In this document: positions 9,164-17,308 of the stretch, piece after piece
Layout of the letters: each line of letters starts with the position of its first letter
Position numbering within the stretch: the first letter of the stretch is position 1
From: a virus
Virus record (IMG/VR): IMGVR_UViG_3300025156_000011
Coordinates: 1-41,228 of that record
Length of the DNA stretch: 41,228 bases
Strand: one strand, 5' to 3'
Notes under the pieces: generated by a model
The model's input: the letters and a program-made list of their open reading frames with translations, nothing else
Databases searched by the model: none
What the model was told of the DNA's origin: nothing
Made by a program: the position numbers and the translations under genes

Positions 9164-9872
9164 TTTCTTCCTCCTCTTCAAGCCTCTTCAGAAGCTTGAT
9201 GATGTTTTCCGTAGTTTTCAGTTTGCTAATCAAAAGGTTGATGAGCCAAACGTTTCTATCAACTATGATCTCTCTTATGTGACCTATGTCGTAGGCTGTT
9301 ATGACCTTCAAGGAAAAGCCTGCTGAAGTGGCCTTCCTCGTGAAGTATGTGTCTTCGCCTCTGCGGATAACTCGCTCATTCTCCCGAACTTCGCAAATCT
9401 GGAACCAGGGTTGCTCCACCTCGAAGAAGACCTCTGCCTTGACTGTGAGACACCCACACCCAACGGCGGAGGCGTCAACAAGGTCTCCGAAGTTGTAATC
9501 CCTGAAGGGAGTCAAGAGCCTGTCCTCAGCGTCGCCCCAGATAAGGGGGTCGTGAGGCGGATATCCTCGGTAGCACACGATCCCGCAAAGGTCGGCGCCC
9601 TTCTCCTCAATAACCTCAACCATATCCCACAGGGCGTTCTCCGGATAAACCATATCAGCGTCAAGAAAAGCTATGTGCGTCGCCCCTCTGGAGAGGGCTG
9701 CTTCAACTTGCTTTTCCCTCTTCTCAGCTATGTCCCCGCCCCTCGGCGTGTCCAGGAGTATGATGTCTGGCCTTTTCATTGCAAACATGGACAGGTGCGT
9801 GTACGAGTGGATGTAAGGCCACGTAAGAGGTTGGGCTATAGCTAAGAGGATGTTTTCAGGCCACTCTTTCAT
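9156..9872 (-). CDS. GT-A fold glycosyltransferase (family 2-like) inside the tail operon
   Basis: 238 residues. A nucleotide-sugar binding N-terminal half leads to a DxD motif, FLDADMVYPENAL (D71-A72-D73), which in GT-A enzymes holds the metal and the sugar nucleotide. The C-terminal half has GEDTYFTRKATSAGF and DIGHI, matching the acceptor-side region and metal-binding His of this fold. No membrane segment is seen, so it should act in the cytoplasm. It is locked into the structural operon, overlapping the tail terminator gene by ATGA and the tail tube gene by 8 bp. Substrate unknown: glycosylation of a virion protein is the simplest reading of context; modification of host glycans is possible. 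Confidence 0.8.
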   Translation of the reverse strand: MKEWPENILLAIAQPLTWPYIHSYTHLSMFAMKRPDIILLDTPRGGDIAEKREKQVEAALSRGATHIAFLDADMVYPENALWDMVEVIEEKGADLCGIVCYRGYPPHDPLIWGDAEDRLLTPFRDYNFGDLVDASAVGCGCLTVKAEVFFEVEQPWFQICEVRENERVIRRGEDTYFTRKATSAGFSLKVITAYDIGHIREIIVDRNVWLINLLISKLKTTENIIKLLKRLEEEEENG

Positions 9873-10306
9873 GGGTTGCCCCTTTCAAAGGTGTAAAGCA
9901 CTGATATTTCTATCTCAAAGAACCCAAAACCCTGCTGCTGCAGGTGGAACCATCCCTCGTCAGTCGAAACGCTCACAAGCGTAGTCTCTCCTTTGTAAGT
10001 GTTGTCATCTGAGTCGAGCGCCGTGATGACATCATCAATGATGTCGCAGAGCGCAGATTCTGGGTCACTGCTGTTCTGGGAATAGCCCCTGATCTTGATA
10101 TGGAGGGTCGAGTAGACACTCCCACCGAGGGTGTCCTCGAACTCCTCGTTCCCGCCCAAGACCATGAGGACAGGAAAATGCTCCTCTGTGTCCCAGAAAA
10201 GCATCTTCCTCTCCACACGCTGGACATCGGTGTTGTACCCATTGGCAGTGGATATTGTACCTAGGAGGGTCTTGTACGCCTCCAGGATTGTGTCTCTCTT
10301 GCTCAT
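9869..10306 (-). CDS. Tail terminator / minor tail protein, U- or gp17-like
   Basis: 145 residues of mixed alpha/beta composition. It begins with SKRDTILEAYKTLLGTI and later has VLGGNEEFEDTLGGSVYSTLHIKIRGY, a pattern seen in tail terminator proteins that cap the tail tube and join it to the head. Position agrees: after the gp10-like neck gene and before the tube. Both ends overlap neighbours by the ATGA arrangement. Identification is by pattern and synteny rather than a diagnostic motif. Confidence 0.68.
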   Translation of the reverse strand: MSKRDTILEAYKTLLGTISTANGYNTDVQRVERKMLFWDTEEHFPVLMVLGGNEEFEDTLGGSVYSTLHIKIRGYSQNSSDPESALCDIIDDVITALDSDDNTYKGETTLVSVSTDEGWFHLQQQGFGFFEIEISVLYTFERGNP

Positions 10307-10875
10307 AATCTCTCTCCTTCCACGCCGGCCTCAATTGCAGCTTCCCACAACTCCTTGAAAAGGCCGGAGCTAAACATATCATCAAGTGCTGGCTGTAGGA
10401 ACGGCCGAGCCTTTATCTGCATTAACCTCATGAAAGGGCTGACCCAAACGGGAAAGGGGAACGGCGGGCCAAAGTACCCAAAGGCGTGGGTCTGCATCCT
10501 TATATGCCCCTTCACTGACTGGGCTTTCGTCAACCCAAATTCATGGACATTGGCATAGGGAACTTTCGGATGCCCTCCAACACCGGAGCCAAAGTCAGCT
10601 ATCAACTTTCCCCCGTAGAACCTTGCATCCGTCCTCCCTATCGAGGCCCGCAATCTCCCACTGCGGGAGTGCAGCCTGTTAGGGTCGAGAGGGATGTTCC
10701 TCGCAAACCTGCTTCCTGAGAGACCCGCAATGTACCAGCTTTTCGCTCTGTCCACCGCAAAGTCAAGAGACTTGTTAAGTGCAACTTTCATGTTATGTCT
10801 GATGGTGCGGTTTGCAAGCTTCAGGTTCCTGATAATCTTTCTTGTTGTAAACGTCGGCTCAAGTTTTATCTTCAT
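10303..10875 (-). CDS. HK97 gp10-like neck / head-tail joining protein
   Basis: 190 residues, basic. The sequence DRAKSWYIAGLSGSRFARNIPLD then RLHSRSGRLRASIGRTDARFYGGKLIADFGSGVGG and YANVHEFG is characteristic of the HK97 gp10 / minor tail protein Z group (SGRLRxSI and YAxxHEFG motifs). Such proteins act at the neck during tail completion or joining. Its ATG overlaps the upstream stop as TAATG and its stop overlaps the next ATG as ATGA. Confidence 0.75.
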   Translation of the reverse strand: MKIKLEPTFTTRKIIRNLKLANRTIRHNMKVALNKSLDFAVDRAKSWYIAGLSGSRFARNIPLDPNRLHSRSGRLRASIGRTDARFYGGKLIADFGSGVGGHPKVPYANVHEFGLTKAQSVKGHIRMQTHAFGYFGPPFPFPVWVSPFMRLMQIKARPFLQPALDDMFSSGLFKELWEAAIEAGVEGERL

Positions 10876-11189
10876 TAGTAGCTAAACGCTGCCTCTATAT
10901 GATGGAAATTTCCCTTCCTATCAAGGAATCTGTCAAACGCAATTATGGGGTAGTCTTCTCCGTCGATCTCAACAAAGCAATCCGTGAGGTCAACATCGGA
11001 GAAGAGGAAGAAGAGGCCCCGTGGTACGGAAAGTTCATTTGTTATAGATCCTACTCGACGCTGAGCCTCGACGTCTGTTCCTTCGAGCCAAACGTCGTAG
11101 TCGCCAATCTCACTCTTCCCGAATGACCCAGAGCCTGTGCTCGTCTTCCTCTTTAAGGTTACTCTTGCGTTGGTGAAACCCACTTCCAC
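10875..11189 (-). CDS. Head closure / head-tail stopper-like protein
   Basis: 104 residues, beta-rich. Fits the small head-closure proteins (SPP1 gp16 or HK97 gp9 type) by size, by the pattern DCFVEIDGEDYPIIAFDRFLDRKGNFHHIEAAF and by its place between the connector and gp10-like genes. Two GTG codons, 11189 and 11183, are possible starts; the second is better spaced from GGAGAGG. It overlaps the upstream connector gene by about 30 bp. Family membership is inferred from synteny. Confidence 0.6.
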   Translation of the reverse strand: MEVGFTNARVTLKRKTSTGSGSFGKSEIGDYDVWLEGTDVEAQRRVGSITNELSVPRGLFFLFSDVDLTDCFVEIDGEDYPIIAFDRFLDRKGNFHHIEAAFSY

Positions 11190-11488
11190 CTCTCCACGTC
11201 GTAGTTGTCGATGTCATCAGGATCAGCTGCCAAGGAGCCTGCGCCAACAACGGAGCAGTACTCCTTGTACAGCCTATCGTATTTCTCGAACTTAGCGGAG
11301 AGCTCCTCGTACATCCTCCCCATGCGGTAGGTTGGGAGGAACTTTTTACGGAGAATGTCAAAGACCTTCATCCCAGCATACTTGACTTCGTCGTCATCAT
11401 AGTTGCTGAGGATGGCAGTCTTCTCCGTATCACTAAGCTCATCGAGGGCTTCACTTCCAACTTCAAGAATAAGTGTCAACTCATCCAT
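11159..11488 (-). CDS. Head-tail connector / adaptor protein (gp15/gp6-like)
   Basis: 109 residues, mostly alpha-helical and acidic at the start (LSDTEKTAILSNYDDDEVKYAGMKVFDILRKKFLP). Small helical proteins directly after the major capsid gene usually form the adaptor ring under the portal. No ribosome site is seen; its ATG lies 2 bp after the capsid stop, so it probably depends on ribosomes finishing the capsid gene. The call is from position and composition only. Confidence 0.55.
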   Translation of the reverse strand: MDELTLILEVGSEALDELSDTEKTAILSNYDDDEVKYAGMKVFDILRKKFLPTYRMGRMYEELSAKFEKYDRLYKEYCSVVGAGSLAADPDDIDNYDVERWKWVSPTQE

Positions 11489-11490
11489 GA

Positions 11491-12429
11491 TTAACTCGTA
11501 AGGTTGTAAGCGTAAACTCCAAGGTCAGTTGCCAACACCACAAGCTGGGACTTCACTGATGCCTCGATACGGAGGGCGTCGTTGAGGTGTGGCATCGGGA
11601 TTCTTCTGGTGATGATGTTGTTTCCGCCACGGCCCTTGTAGGTGATGTGGTATGCTGCTGCTGGCTTAAACTTACTTGGTCTATCAGGGACATAGTACAG
11701 CAGCATAGAGCCGTTGACCATGTAGTCAGTACCACCGCTGTTGATGGCGTTCGCAATGTAAATCTTGTCAAGCTCGAACAACTTTGCCAAAAGGCCGACC
11801 GTGACGACCTTGTCGTTTGTTGTCTTCATTCTATTCATGATGTGAGTGTTGCCTTTGAGGGCTCGGAAGACATCAGCGGCGATGATTGCTCTGTTGGGTG
11901 TGAATCCGGTGACTTTCTCGATTTCCTCTACCCAGGTCATCACCTTGTCGACAGGATCGACGTCACTTACACCTGAGGTCTTTGCATCCCACTTGGACGC
12001 TGTTTCATTGTGGTCTGTCCCCCATACGCCCGTTGTGAGGATGGAGTTTACCACGTTCTGCAAGAGCACCCTTCGGAGTCGCTGCATCACAAAGTCAACT
12101 GCATCGTTCACGGGGTCGAAGGGGTTGTCGTACTCGTTTGCATCGTCTTTGGTGATGTCATAGTGGAAGGCGAACTCTTCGAGGGTGTAGAGCTGCTTAT
12201 CAACCTCGTATCCTTCCCCCACACTTTCGGTCGCTCCGATCCTCTTATAGTCGTTTACCGTTCCAATGCGAATCCAGTCAGCCTTGTTGTACTTTGCGAT
12301 GTATCCAGAAAGCTGCCTGGAGTTTACCTTAGGGAATACTTGGAAAGCATCAAATTCATTATCCAACAAATACTTGTTCGCCACGTTGGAGACGAACTTT
12401 GGTCTTATCTGATCGTACCAGTGTGCCAT
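11491..12429 (-). CDS. Major capsid protein
   Basis: 312 residues. It sits right after the decoration-like gene and protease/scaffold gene, has the strongest ribosome site of the module (AAAGGAGGTAGATA before ATG) and a typical capsid length. It starts with AHWYDQIRPKFVSNVANKYLLDN and has FPKVNSRQLSGYIAKYNKADWIRIG, a pattern of HK97-fold capsid proteins of the major capsid protein E kind. The middle part has TGFTPNRAIIAADVFRALKGN, a stretch often conserved in these proteins. It forms the icosahedral shell. No N-terminal delta domain is present, in keeping with a separate scaffold. Confidence 0.85.
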   Translation of the reverse strand: MAHWYDQIRPKFVSNVANKYLLDNEFDAFQVFPKVNSRQLSGYIAKYNKADWIRIGTVNDYKRIGATESVGEGYEVDKQLYTLEEFAFHYDITKDDANEYDNPFDPVNDAVDFVMQRLRRVLLQNVVNSILTTGVWGTDHNETASKWDAKTSGVSDVDPVDKVMTWVEEIEKVTGFTPNRAIIAADVFRALKGNTHIMNRMKTTNDKVVTVGLLAKLFELDKIYIANAINSGGTDYMVNGSMLLYYVPDRPSKFKPAAAYHITYKGRGGNNIITRRIPMPHLNDALRIEASVKSQLVVLATDLGVYAYNLTS

Positions 12430-12442
12430 TATCTACCTCCTT

Positions 12443-12793
12443 TTATCCGTACAGAAGAACCTTGATTGTGCCTGTTCCGGAAGACTTAGCTTCTTTTGCA
12501 ATTGCCCTGATGATGTGGGAGCCGATCGTTGCTTTCACAAGGCGTCCATCAGCAGCTCCGGTCAGGGGGTCCTCAACAGCGATTGCACTTGAAGCATTGA
12601 CTTCAGCTTCGCACTCTCCGCTGATGATTATCTCGCTGGCCTCACCTGCTGGTCTCCCCTGGGAGACGATGCCGTAGACAAAGTCCCCAGTAGACGCAGT
12701 CAACACTCCATCAAGTCCAACTGCAAACCCTTCTTTATCCTCCAAGGAGGCAGACGTATTTACTACGCTTGTCTTTCTTACATTCTTCTCCAT
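12443..12793 (-). CDS. Capsid decoration-like protein (DUF2190-like)
   Basis: 116 residues with low aromatic content and a Gly/Ser/Ala-rich beta pattern: EDKEGFAVGLDGVLTASTGDFVYGIVSQGRPAGEASEIIISG and the closing GTIKVLLYG. Small proteins of this type between the protease/scaffold and the major capsid gene (lambda D position) bind the outer capsid surface. GAGGAGGAAGTAAT precedes its ATG. The family name is a pattern-based guess; the position is strong support. Confidence 0.65.
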   Translation of the reverse strand: MEKNVRKTSVVNTSASLEDKEGFAVGLDGVLTASTGDFVYGIVSQGRPAGEASEIIISGECEAEVNASSAIAVEDPLTGAADGRLVKATIGSHIIRAIAKEAKSSGTGTIKVLLYG

Positions 12794-12794
12794 A

Positions 12795-13214
12795 TTACTT
12801 CCTCCTCATTGCTCTCATTTTCTCAAGTTCGATGACAGCCTCGTGGCGCTGCAGGCCGTGCTCCTCAGCATACTTCTCGATTTCCTCGTCACTGTAGTCA
12901 TCATCCTTCGGCTCGCTCACCTCAGTAGAACCTTTCTGTGCACCGAGGTCGTTGATGACAGCCTGGAGCCTTGCGATCTCGTCAGCGATGGTGTCGATGG
13001 TCTCTTGTTCGACTTTGCCGAAGAGCGGAACCAGCATCTTGGCTGCGTCCTCTCCGATTTTGGTTGTCATATCTTTCTTGAACATTGTTTTCTGAAGCTC
13101 CATGATCCTCTTCTCAGTCACAGAGAAAGCCTCTCTCTTTCCTTCCTCGACCAGCTCTTTTGCCAGGTCAGGATACTTCTCCAACAAAATTTCTTTCGTG
13201 AGCTTATCACTCAT
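12795..13214 (-). CDS. Nested scaffold protein, lambda Nu3-like, in frame within the protease gene
   Basis: 139 residues identical to the C-terminal end of the protease, starting at the internal ATG at 13214 (MSDKLTKEILLEKYPDLAKE). AGGAGGA lies 7 bases before this ATG, a textbook ribosome site that has no reason to exist inside a coding frame otherwise. The product is helical and highly charged (Glu/Lys/Asp rich), as scaffolds are. In lambda the scaffold Nu3 is likewise made from an internal start in protease gene C. The arrangement is seen; independent expression is inferred. Confidence 0.75.
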   Translation of the reverse strand: MSDKLTKEILLEKYPDLAKELVEEGKREAFSVTEKRIMELQKTMFKKDMTTKIGEDAAKMLVPLFGKVEQETIDTIADEIARLQAVINDLGAQKGSTEVSEPKDDDYSDEEIEKYAEEHGLQRHEAVIELEKMRAMRRK

Positions 13215-14522
13215 TTCTTTTCCTCCTTTGTCTTCTTTAATAATGCTTTCAAATGAACCTAGTCTGTCAATCATGCCGACAGCGAGGGCTGCACGTCCAA
13301 CGAGGACACCGCCCTGTCCAAACCTATCAAGTACATACTTCTTATCAACGCCCCTGTTTTCAGCGACGGCTTCGACGAAAACATCTGCAATGGCATCGAG
13401 GGTCTTGCGGACTTCGTCTTTCCCTTCCTTTGTGTTGATGTCTGGCCGCTTGCGTGGGGCGTTGGAGCTTACGATTTCGACCGTGTCATCTTCTTTTTTG
13501 CGGAACGTAGCAACAACGCCTATGCTCCCAACGAGGGCGGTCTCATCAGCTACGATCTCGCTTGCAGCGGAGGCTAGCCAGTATGCCGCTGATGCTGCAG
13601 AACCCTCAACGTAGGCGATGATTGGCTTTTTCTCCGCTCCCTGCCTAATGATCTTCGCTAACTCATTGATCCCAGTAACTTGCCCGCCAGGGGAGTCGAA
13701 CTTGAGGATCACCTTTTTGACGCTTGGGTCTTCGATGGCCTTGTTAATGGACTTTGCCAACTTCCCTGTAGAGGTCGCCCCGCTTATCTCGGTGAAGAGA
13801 TTCGCATAGCGAAAGATCGGGCCTCTCACAGGGATCACTCCTACATCATCCCTCAACTCGAACCCTCCTCCATCTTCGCCAACCTTTACAGCAAGAGCCT
13901 CTGGATCCCCATTTCTCATCACCACGTCATACATGGTTTGGAGCCACGAAGGCTCAATGAGCCAGGGATCAGCAGCCATTGCACCGATTGCTGAGGTCTT
14001 GATTGTGGCCCTGTGGGCTTGGAGATGGTCGATGACGTGCTGGGGCGCTTTCTTTCCGCTGCGAGCGCCATTCGCAGCAGCCCACGCAGCCTTCAACCCT
14101 CCAGTGTGAAGTAGAAGCTCCCCGTCAACCCATATCCCATCATCATCTTTCTTAGTCCCGCCTTTGACCCAATGGTGCGGATACTTCCACGTGAACTTTT
14201 TCCCTTCTTCTCCCATATCAGCGAAAGCCTGGCGAGGGAGCGCTGTCTTGTCAACCTCGCTCCACCGAGGCTCATTGTCTGCTGTCTTGCTATTGTGTCT
14301 GAATGCCATAGTCATATCTCCTTTTCTATCCTTGAGCTGTGCATTGCAGATGGCGTAACGCTGCTTTCTATCAGGATACTCCCGCTTCATTACCTCATCT
14401 GCCATGCACCGCTTAAGGAAGTCGTCTTTTTTCTCTCCTTTCCTAGGCTTCGGAATCGGCACTCCACCCTCCTGCTTGCAAAAACGGTTCAATGTCCTTG
14501 ATCTGGCCCTCGTCATCCTCAT
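12795..14522 (-). CDS. S49-family (SppA/ClpP-fold) prohead protease with C-terminal scaffold
   Basis: About 575 residues. Residues 15-65 hold a small Cys-containing domain (PKPRKGEKKDDFLKRCMADEVM, YPDRKQRYAICNAQL) often found in phage head proteases. Residues 100-175 hold a second motif (WKYPHHWVKGG, HVIDHLQAH). From about 225 comes the S49 peptidase, with DSPGG and GSAASAAYW carrying the catalytic Ser (S311). The helical, charged end matches a scaffold. The ATG at 14522 overlaps the portal by 80 bp and has no clear ribosome site. The ATG at 14309 has AAAAGGAGAT 8 bases upstream and may make a shorter form. The frame stays open to 14537. The protease matures the capsid. Confidence 0.85.
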   Translation of the reverse strand: MRMTRARSRTLNRFCKQEGGVPIPKPRKGEKKDDFLKRCMADEVMKREYPDRKQRYAICNAQLKDRKGDMTMAFRHNSKTADNEPRWSEVDKTALPRQAFADMGEEGKKFTWKYPHHWVKGGTKKDDDGIWVDGELLLHTGGLKAAWAAANGARSGKKAPQHVIDHLQAHRATIKTSAIGAMAADPWLIEPSWLQTMYDVVMRNGDPEALAVKVGEDGGGFELRDDVGVIPVRGPIFRYANLFTEISGATSTGKLAKSINKAIEDPSVKKVILKFDSPGGQVTGINELAKIIRQGAEKKPIIAYVEGSAASAAYWLASAASEIVADETALVGSIGVVATFRKKEDDTVEIVSSNAPRKRPDINTKEGKDEVRKTLDAIADVFVEAVAENRGVDKKYVLDRFGQGGVLVGRAALAVGMIDRLGSFESIIKEDKGGKEMSDKLTKEILLEKYPDLAKELVEEGKREAFSVTEKRIMELQKTMFKKDMTTKIGEDAAKMLVPLFGKVEQETIDTIADEIARLQAVINDLGAQKGSTEVSEPKDDDYSDEEIEKYAEEHGLQRHEAVIELEKMRAMRRK

Positions 14523-15720
14523 AAGGGAGGTCAGCAATTGCTAGGAGAGCTTTCTCCATCGGGACAGTTGGGGTAATCACGCCGGTTTTGACGAGTCGAG
14601 CGACGAAAGATGCAAGGTCTGCAAGGTCTGCGACGTTGGTTGAGGAGAAGCTGATTTGTGGCGGGGTGATGTTGTTGTATTCGCAGATTTTAGCGATGAT
14701 TTGGTTGTTTATGGTTTCCTCAATAGACCTGATGTACGCATCGCAGGCGGAAAGGAAAACTCGAATCATGGCTTCGATGTTCCCCTTGGAGGTGAGGGAG
14801 GAGGCACCTCCAGCGAGAAAGCTCTCTAGCAATCCTGCTGCCATCTCAGAGTTGTAGCGCTGAATGATGTCTGTTGTATTTATTGACGAAGTCCCGTCAC
14901 TCCGCACGAGGGAGAACTGCCACCCTGCTGGGATGACAAGACCCTGTTGATTGTCTTTCCGGACGTTGCCAACTACATCTACTGCCCAGTCAAGTGTAGC
15001 AGCAACGGCCGGATCGTAGTGAGGGGAGGACTCATCAGCCGCAGTAAAGTCAAACCCCTCGGGGGCCTGGAGGAGAGGGAGGCCAGTTAGGTCTCTGTCA
15101 ACTCCTGTAGCCTCAGCGGCTTCACAGGAGATCTTGTAGTAATAAGGTTTGTAAAGGTGTCTGAGGAGGCTGATCCCATAGGGGGAGCGCCCCTCCTTGA
15201 GGAAGATGTGATGCACACATTTTTTGTACGGAATTTCGTGAGTGCCATCCGTTGCCTGCTGTACAACCTTGCCCTTGGAGTTGTTGATGGCGCTGATCGT
15301 GGGTTGGTGCAGGGGGATGACGTCTTTTAGGATGACCTTCCCGTCTTCGACCGTCCAGACCCTTTCGCCGATGTAGAACCCGTAGGTGAAGGCTGAGGTG
15401 ATGTCTTCGATGAGGCCCGTGATCCCCCCAGGGAGGGCCTCAAGTTGAGGGAGGATGAAATCAACGTTCTCGCCGTCAATGTCAATAGCGACCCGCTTTA
15501 TTACGTTCTTGATTGAAAGTATGAGCCCTCCAACAATGGGCTCGTTTCTCTCCATAACTCGAAACTTGTCGAGGCCATCAGGTGGAGAGAGGTCGTCCAT
15601 AAACTCGAGATCAGGGAGGCCAGACTGTTGCTCGTCATAGCCAGGCGACCCATAGATGCGGCGGGATACGTTCTTGTCTTTGGATGTTGTCTTGCGACTG
15701 AAGATTTTTAGAAGTTTCAT
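14443..15720 (-). CDS. Portal protein (DUF935-like)
   Basis: 425 residues from the ATG at 15720. Sequence such as VMERNEPIVGGLILSIKNVIKRV, AFTYGFYIGERVW and SPYGISLLRHLYKPYYYK matches the DUF935/Mu gp29-type portal proteins, which form the dodecameric ring through which DNA enters and leaves. An upstream open stretch with TTG and GTG codons (15765, 15762) exists. However, it runs through the perfect 10-bp inverted repeat at 15733-15760, and AAAAAAGGGAGC precedes the ATG at 15720, so I chose that start. It follows the late promoter and overlaps the protease gene downstream. Confidence 0.82.
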   Translation of the reverse strand: MKLLKIFSRKTTSKDKNVSRRIYGSPGYDEQQSGLPDLEFMDDLSPPDGLDKFRVMERNEPIVGGLILSIKNVIKRVAIDIDGENVDFILPQLEALPGGITGLIEDITSAFTYGFYIGERVWTVEDGKVILKDVIPLHQPTISAINNSKGKVVQQATDGTHEIPYKKCVHHIFLKEGRSPYGISLLRHLYKPYYYKISCEAAEATGVDRDLTGLPLLQAPEGFDFTAADESSPHYDPAVAATLDWAVDVVGNVRKDNQQGLVIPAGWQFSLVRSDGTSSINTTDIIQRYNSEMAAGLLESFLAGGASSLTSKGNIEAMIRVFLSACDAYIRSIEETINNQIIAKICEYNNITPPQISFSSTNVADLADLASFVARLVKTGVITPTVPMEKALLAIADLPYEDDEGQIKDIEPFLQAGGWSADSEA

Positions 15721-15733
15721 GCTCCCTTTTTTG

Positions 15734-15759
15734 AGCAATTTGTCGGCGTGCAAATTGCT
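15734..15759. promoter_or_regulatory. 26-bp dyad, site A (before the portal gene)
   Basis: AGCAATTTG-N8-CAAATTGCT, perfect here and extendable by one G/C pair on each side. It lies between the -10 box of the late promoter and the portal ribosome site, about 25-50 bases into the predicted transcript. Two further copies with the same outer sequence and spacing are at 30619-30644 and 37469-37494, each also touching the ribosome site of a gene. Likely operator for a dimeric protein or a leader stem-loop. Confidence 0.7.
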
Positions 15760-15790
15760 CACCAATGAAAGATTTTATAGGTCTACTGGG

Positions 15791-15819
15791 AGCATACATA
15801 AAAATGGAGGGGTTGTCAA
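15791..15819 (-). promoter_or_regulatory. Sigma-70-type promoter for the head/tail operon
   Basis: On the minus strand TTGACA (15819-15814) is followed by a 17-base spacer and TATGCT (15796-15791). The -35 box is perfect, the spacer optimal and the -10 box matches 4 of 6. Transcription would start near 15784, just past the terminase stop, and read into the portal gene through dyad A. Confidence 0.7.
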
Positions 15820-15829
15820 GGCTTTTATT

Positions 15830-17308
15830 TTACACGATAAATTTCCGGTATTTCCCAAACTTGTGGCTTCGTTTCTTGGTGTGGAGTCTACGAAAAATGG
15901 ACACAGCCTTGGCGGGGACGTTCCTACAAGCTGTGAGAGCAAGAAAGTTCTCAACAGCCTCCGTCATCATCATGGCGTCGGCATAGTCGGGGGAGAAGCC
16001 TAGGCGGGCTTTGAAGGCGATTTTGTCCTCCATCGCTATTGGGCCTTTTGAATAGTCAAAGCGGAGGTTCGCAAGCTCCTTCTTCAACCTCTCAGGAGGG
16101 TCAACAGGGAAGTTGTAGGTGGGAAAGTTCTTATGGAGCTTATAGTAGTTCTCCGCTCGTTTGTCCTTGTACATGAGCTGGTGGTGGGCCTTCTCAGGCC
16201 CCACGAAGCCGAGGACAGGAAAGCGGTTGAGCTTCGCCAGGTTCGAGTAGGTACCTGCGCCAAGCCCGTGGGCGTCAATGACTGCACAAAACGGACGGTT
16301 GACATACATGGTTCTCCAGATTCTCTCAACTTCATCAGCAACAAAAGTGGGGTCAGTCTTGTAAAACTCATCCCACCGAACAAAGGAGTTGCCTATGCGG
16401 TGGCAGAAGACACAGACGTCCGGCCCACCTCCGGCAACGTCCACACTGAGGATGACTGGGCCCTCTGTCATGGAGCGTTGGGTCGCTACGACTTTGTCGT
16501 AGACCTCTGGAGCCACAACGACGCTCTCATTGACGTCAATTGGCAACCCCAAGACCTTTGCCCTGTACATCGGAGAGTCTTTGCCGTAGATGTTGATGAT
16601 TGTTTGGATAAACTCCTCATCGACAAGTGGGGAGTCCATGACGTTGTAGAAAAGAACCTTAAAGTCCTTCCCTTTCCCTTCTGGGTCGGAGATGACATCG
16701 TAGTAGAACCCTCCGGTGGAGACGGGGTTGGAGATGAGGAGGATGTAGGAGTTTCTGTCTGTCATTGTGCCCACGAGGGCGGTGAAGACGGGATCAGGCA
16801 CACCTGAGGCCTCGTCGATCTCAATGAGGATTGAGGGAGCATGGAAGCCTGCAAGGGTGTCGTTGAGCTCCCTCTTGTCCTTGCTTACTGTCCTCGCAGT
16901 CGCATACCACTCACGAAAACCCTCAACGTACAGCCTCCCCTTTACTCGTTTGAACAGCTTCGCAAGCCGGCACCTCTTCAACCAGGTGTCGATCTCCGAC
17001 CAAAGGACGTCGTTCAGCTGTTTTGCTGTGGGAGCGGTTGTGGGGACTTTTGCGAAGGGATGCGTGGTGAGGAACCAGAGGATAAGGATGGCGGAGACTG
17101 CGGTCTTTCCTATTCCACCACCTGCCGAGACACATACATACCTATTTTTGACGAGTTGATGGGCAATCTCCTCCTGTTGCCAGGTCAACCCTGAGAGTTT
17201 GAGGCCCTCGAAGGAGATGTACCTGTTTGCCCAGCCGACGGGGTCGTCTCTATACTGCTGCGAGATCTCATTTACTATCTTTAACGTCTTTCTTTGTTTT
17301 TGATTCAC
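15830..17308 (-). CDS. terL: Terminase large subunit
   Basis: 492 residues; the ATP-driven motor and nuclease that packages DNA into the prohead through the portal. Seen: Walker A SAGGGIGKT (61-69), Walker B ILIEIDEAS (160-168), then LLISNP as the coupling motif. The RNase H-fold nuclease has acidic residues in LSVDVAGGGPD (D290), VIDAHGLG (D345) and PDYADAMMM near the end. Start is GTG at 17308, 41 bp inside the small-subunit gene, so translation is coupled. Length is normal for the family. Confidence 0.93.
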   Translation of the reverse strand: MNQKQRKTLKIVNEISQQYRDDPVGWANRYISFEGLKLSGLTWQQEEIAHQLVKNRYVCVSAGGGIGKTAVSAILILWFLTTHPFAKVPTTAPTAKQLNDVLWSEIDTWLKRCRLAKLFKRVKGRLYVEGFREWYATARTVSKDKRELNDTLAGFHAPSILIEIDEASGVPDPVFTALVGTMTDRNSYILLISNPVSTGGFYYDVISDPEGKGKDFKVLFYNVMDSPLVDEEFIQTIINIYGKDSPMYRAKVLGLPIDVNESVVVAPEVYDKVVATQRSMTEGPVILSVDVAGGGPDVCVFCHRIGNSFVRWDEFYKTDPTFVADEVERIWRTMYVNRPFCAVIDAHGLGAGTYSNLAKLNRFPVLGFVGPEKAHHQLMYKDKRAENYYKLHKNFPTYNFPVDPPERLKKELANLRFDYSKGPIAMEDKIAFKARLGFSPDYADAMMMTEAVENFLALTACRNVPAKAVSIFRRLHTKKRSHKFGKYRKFIV

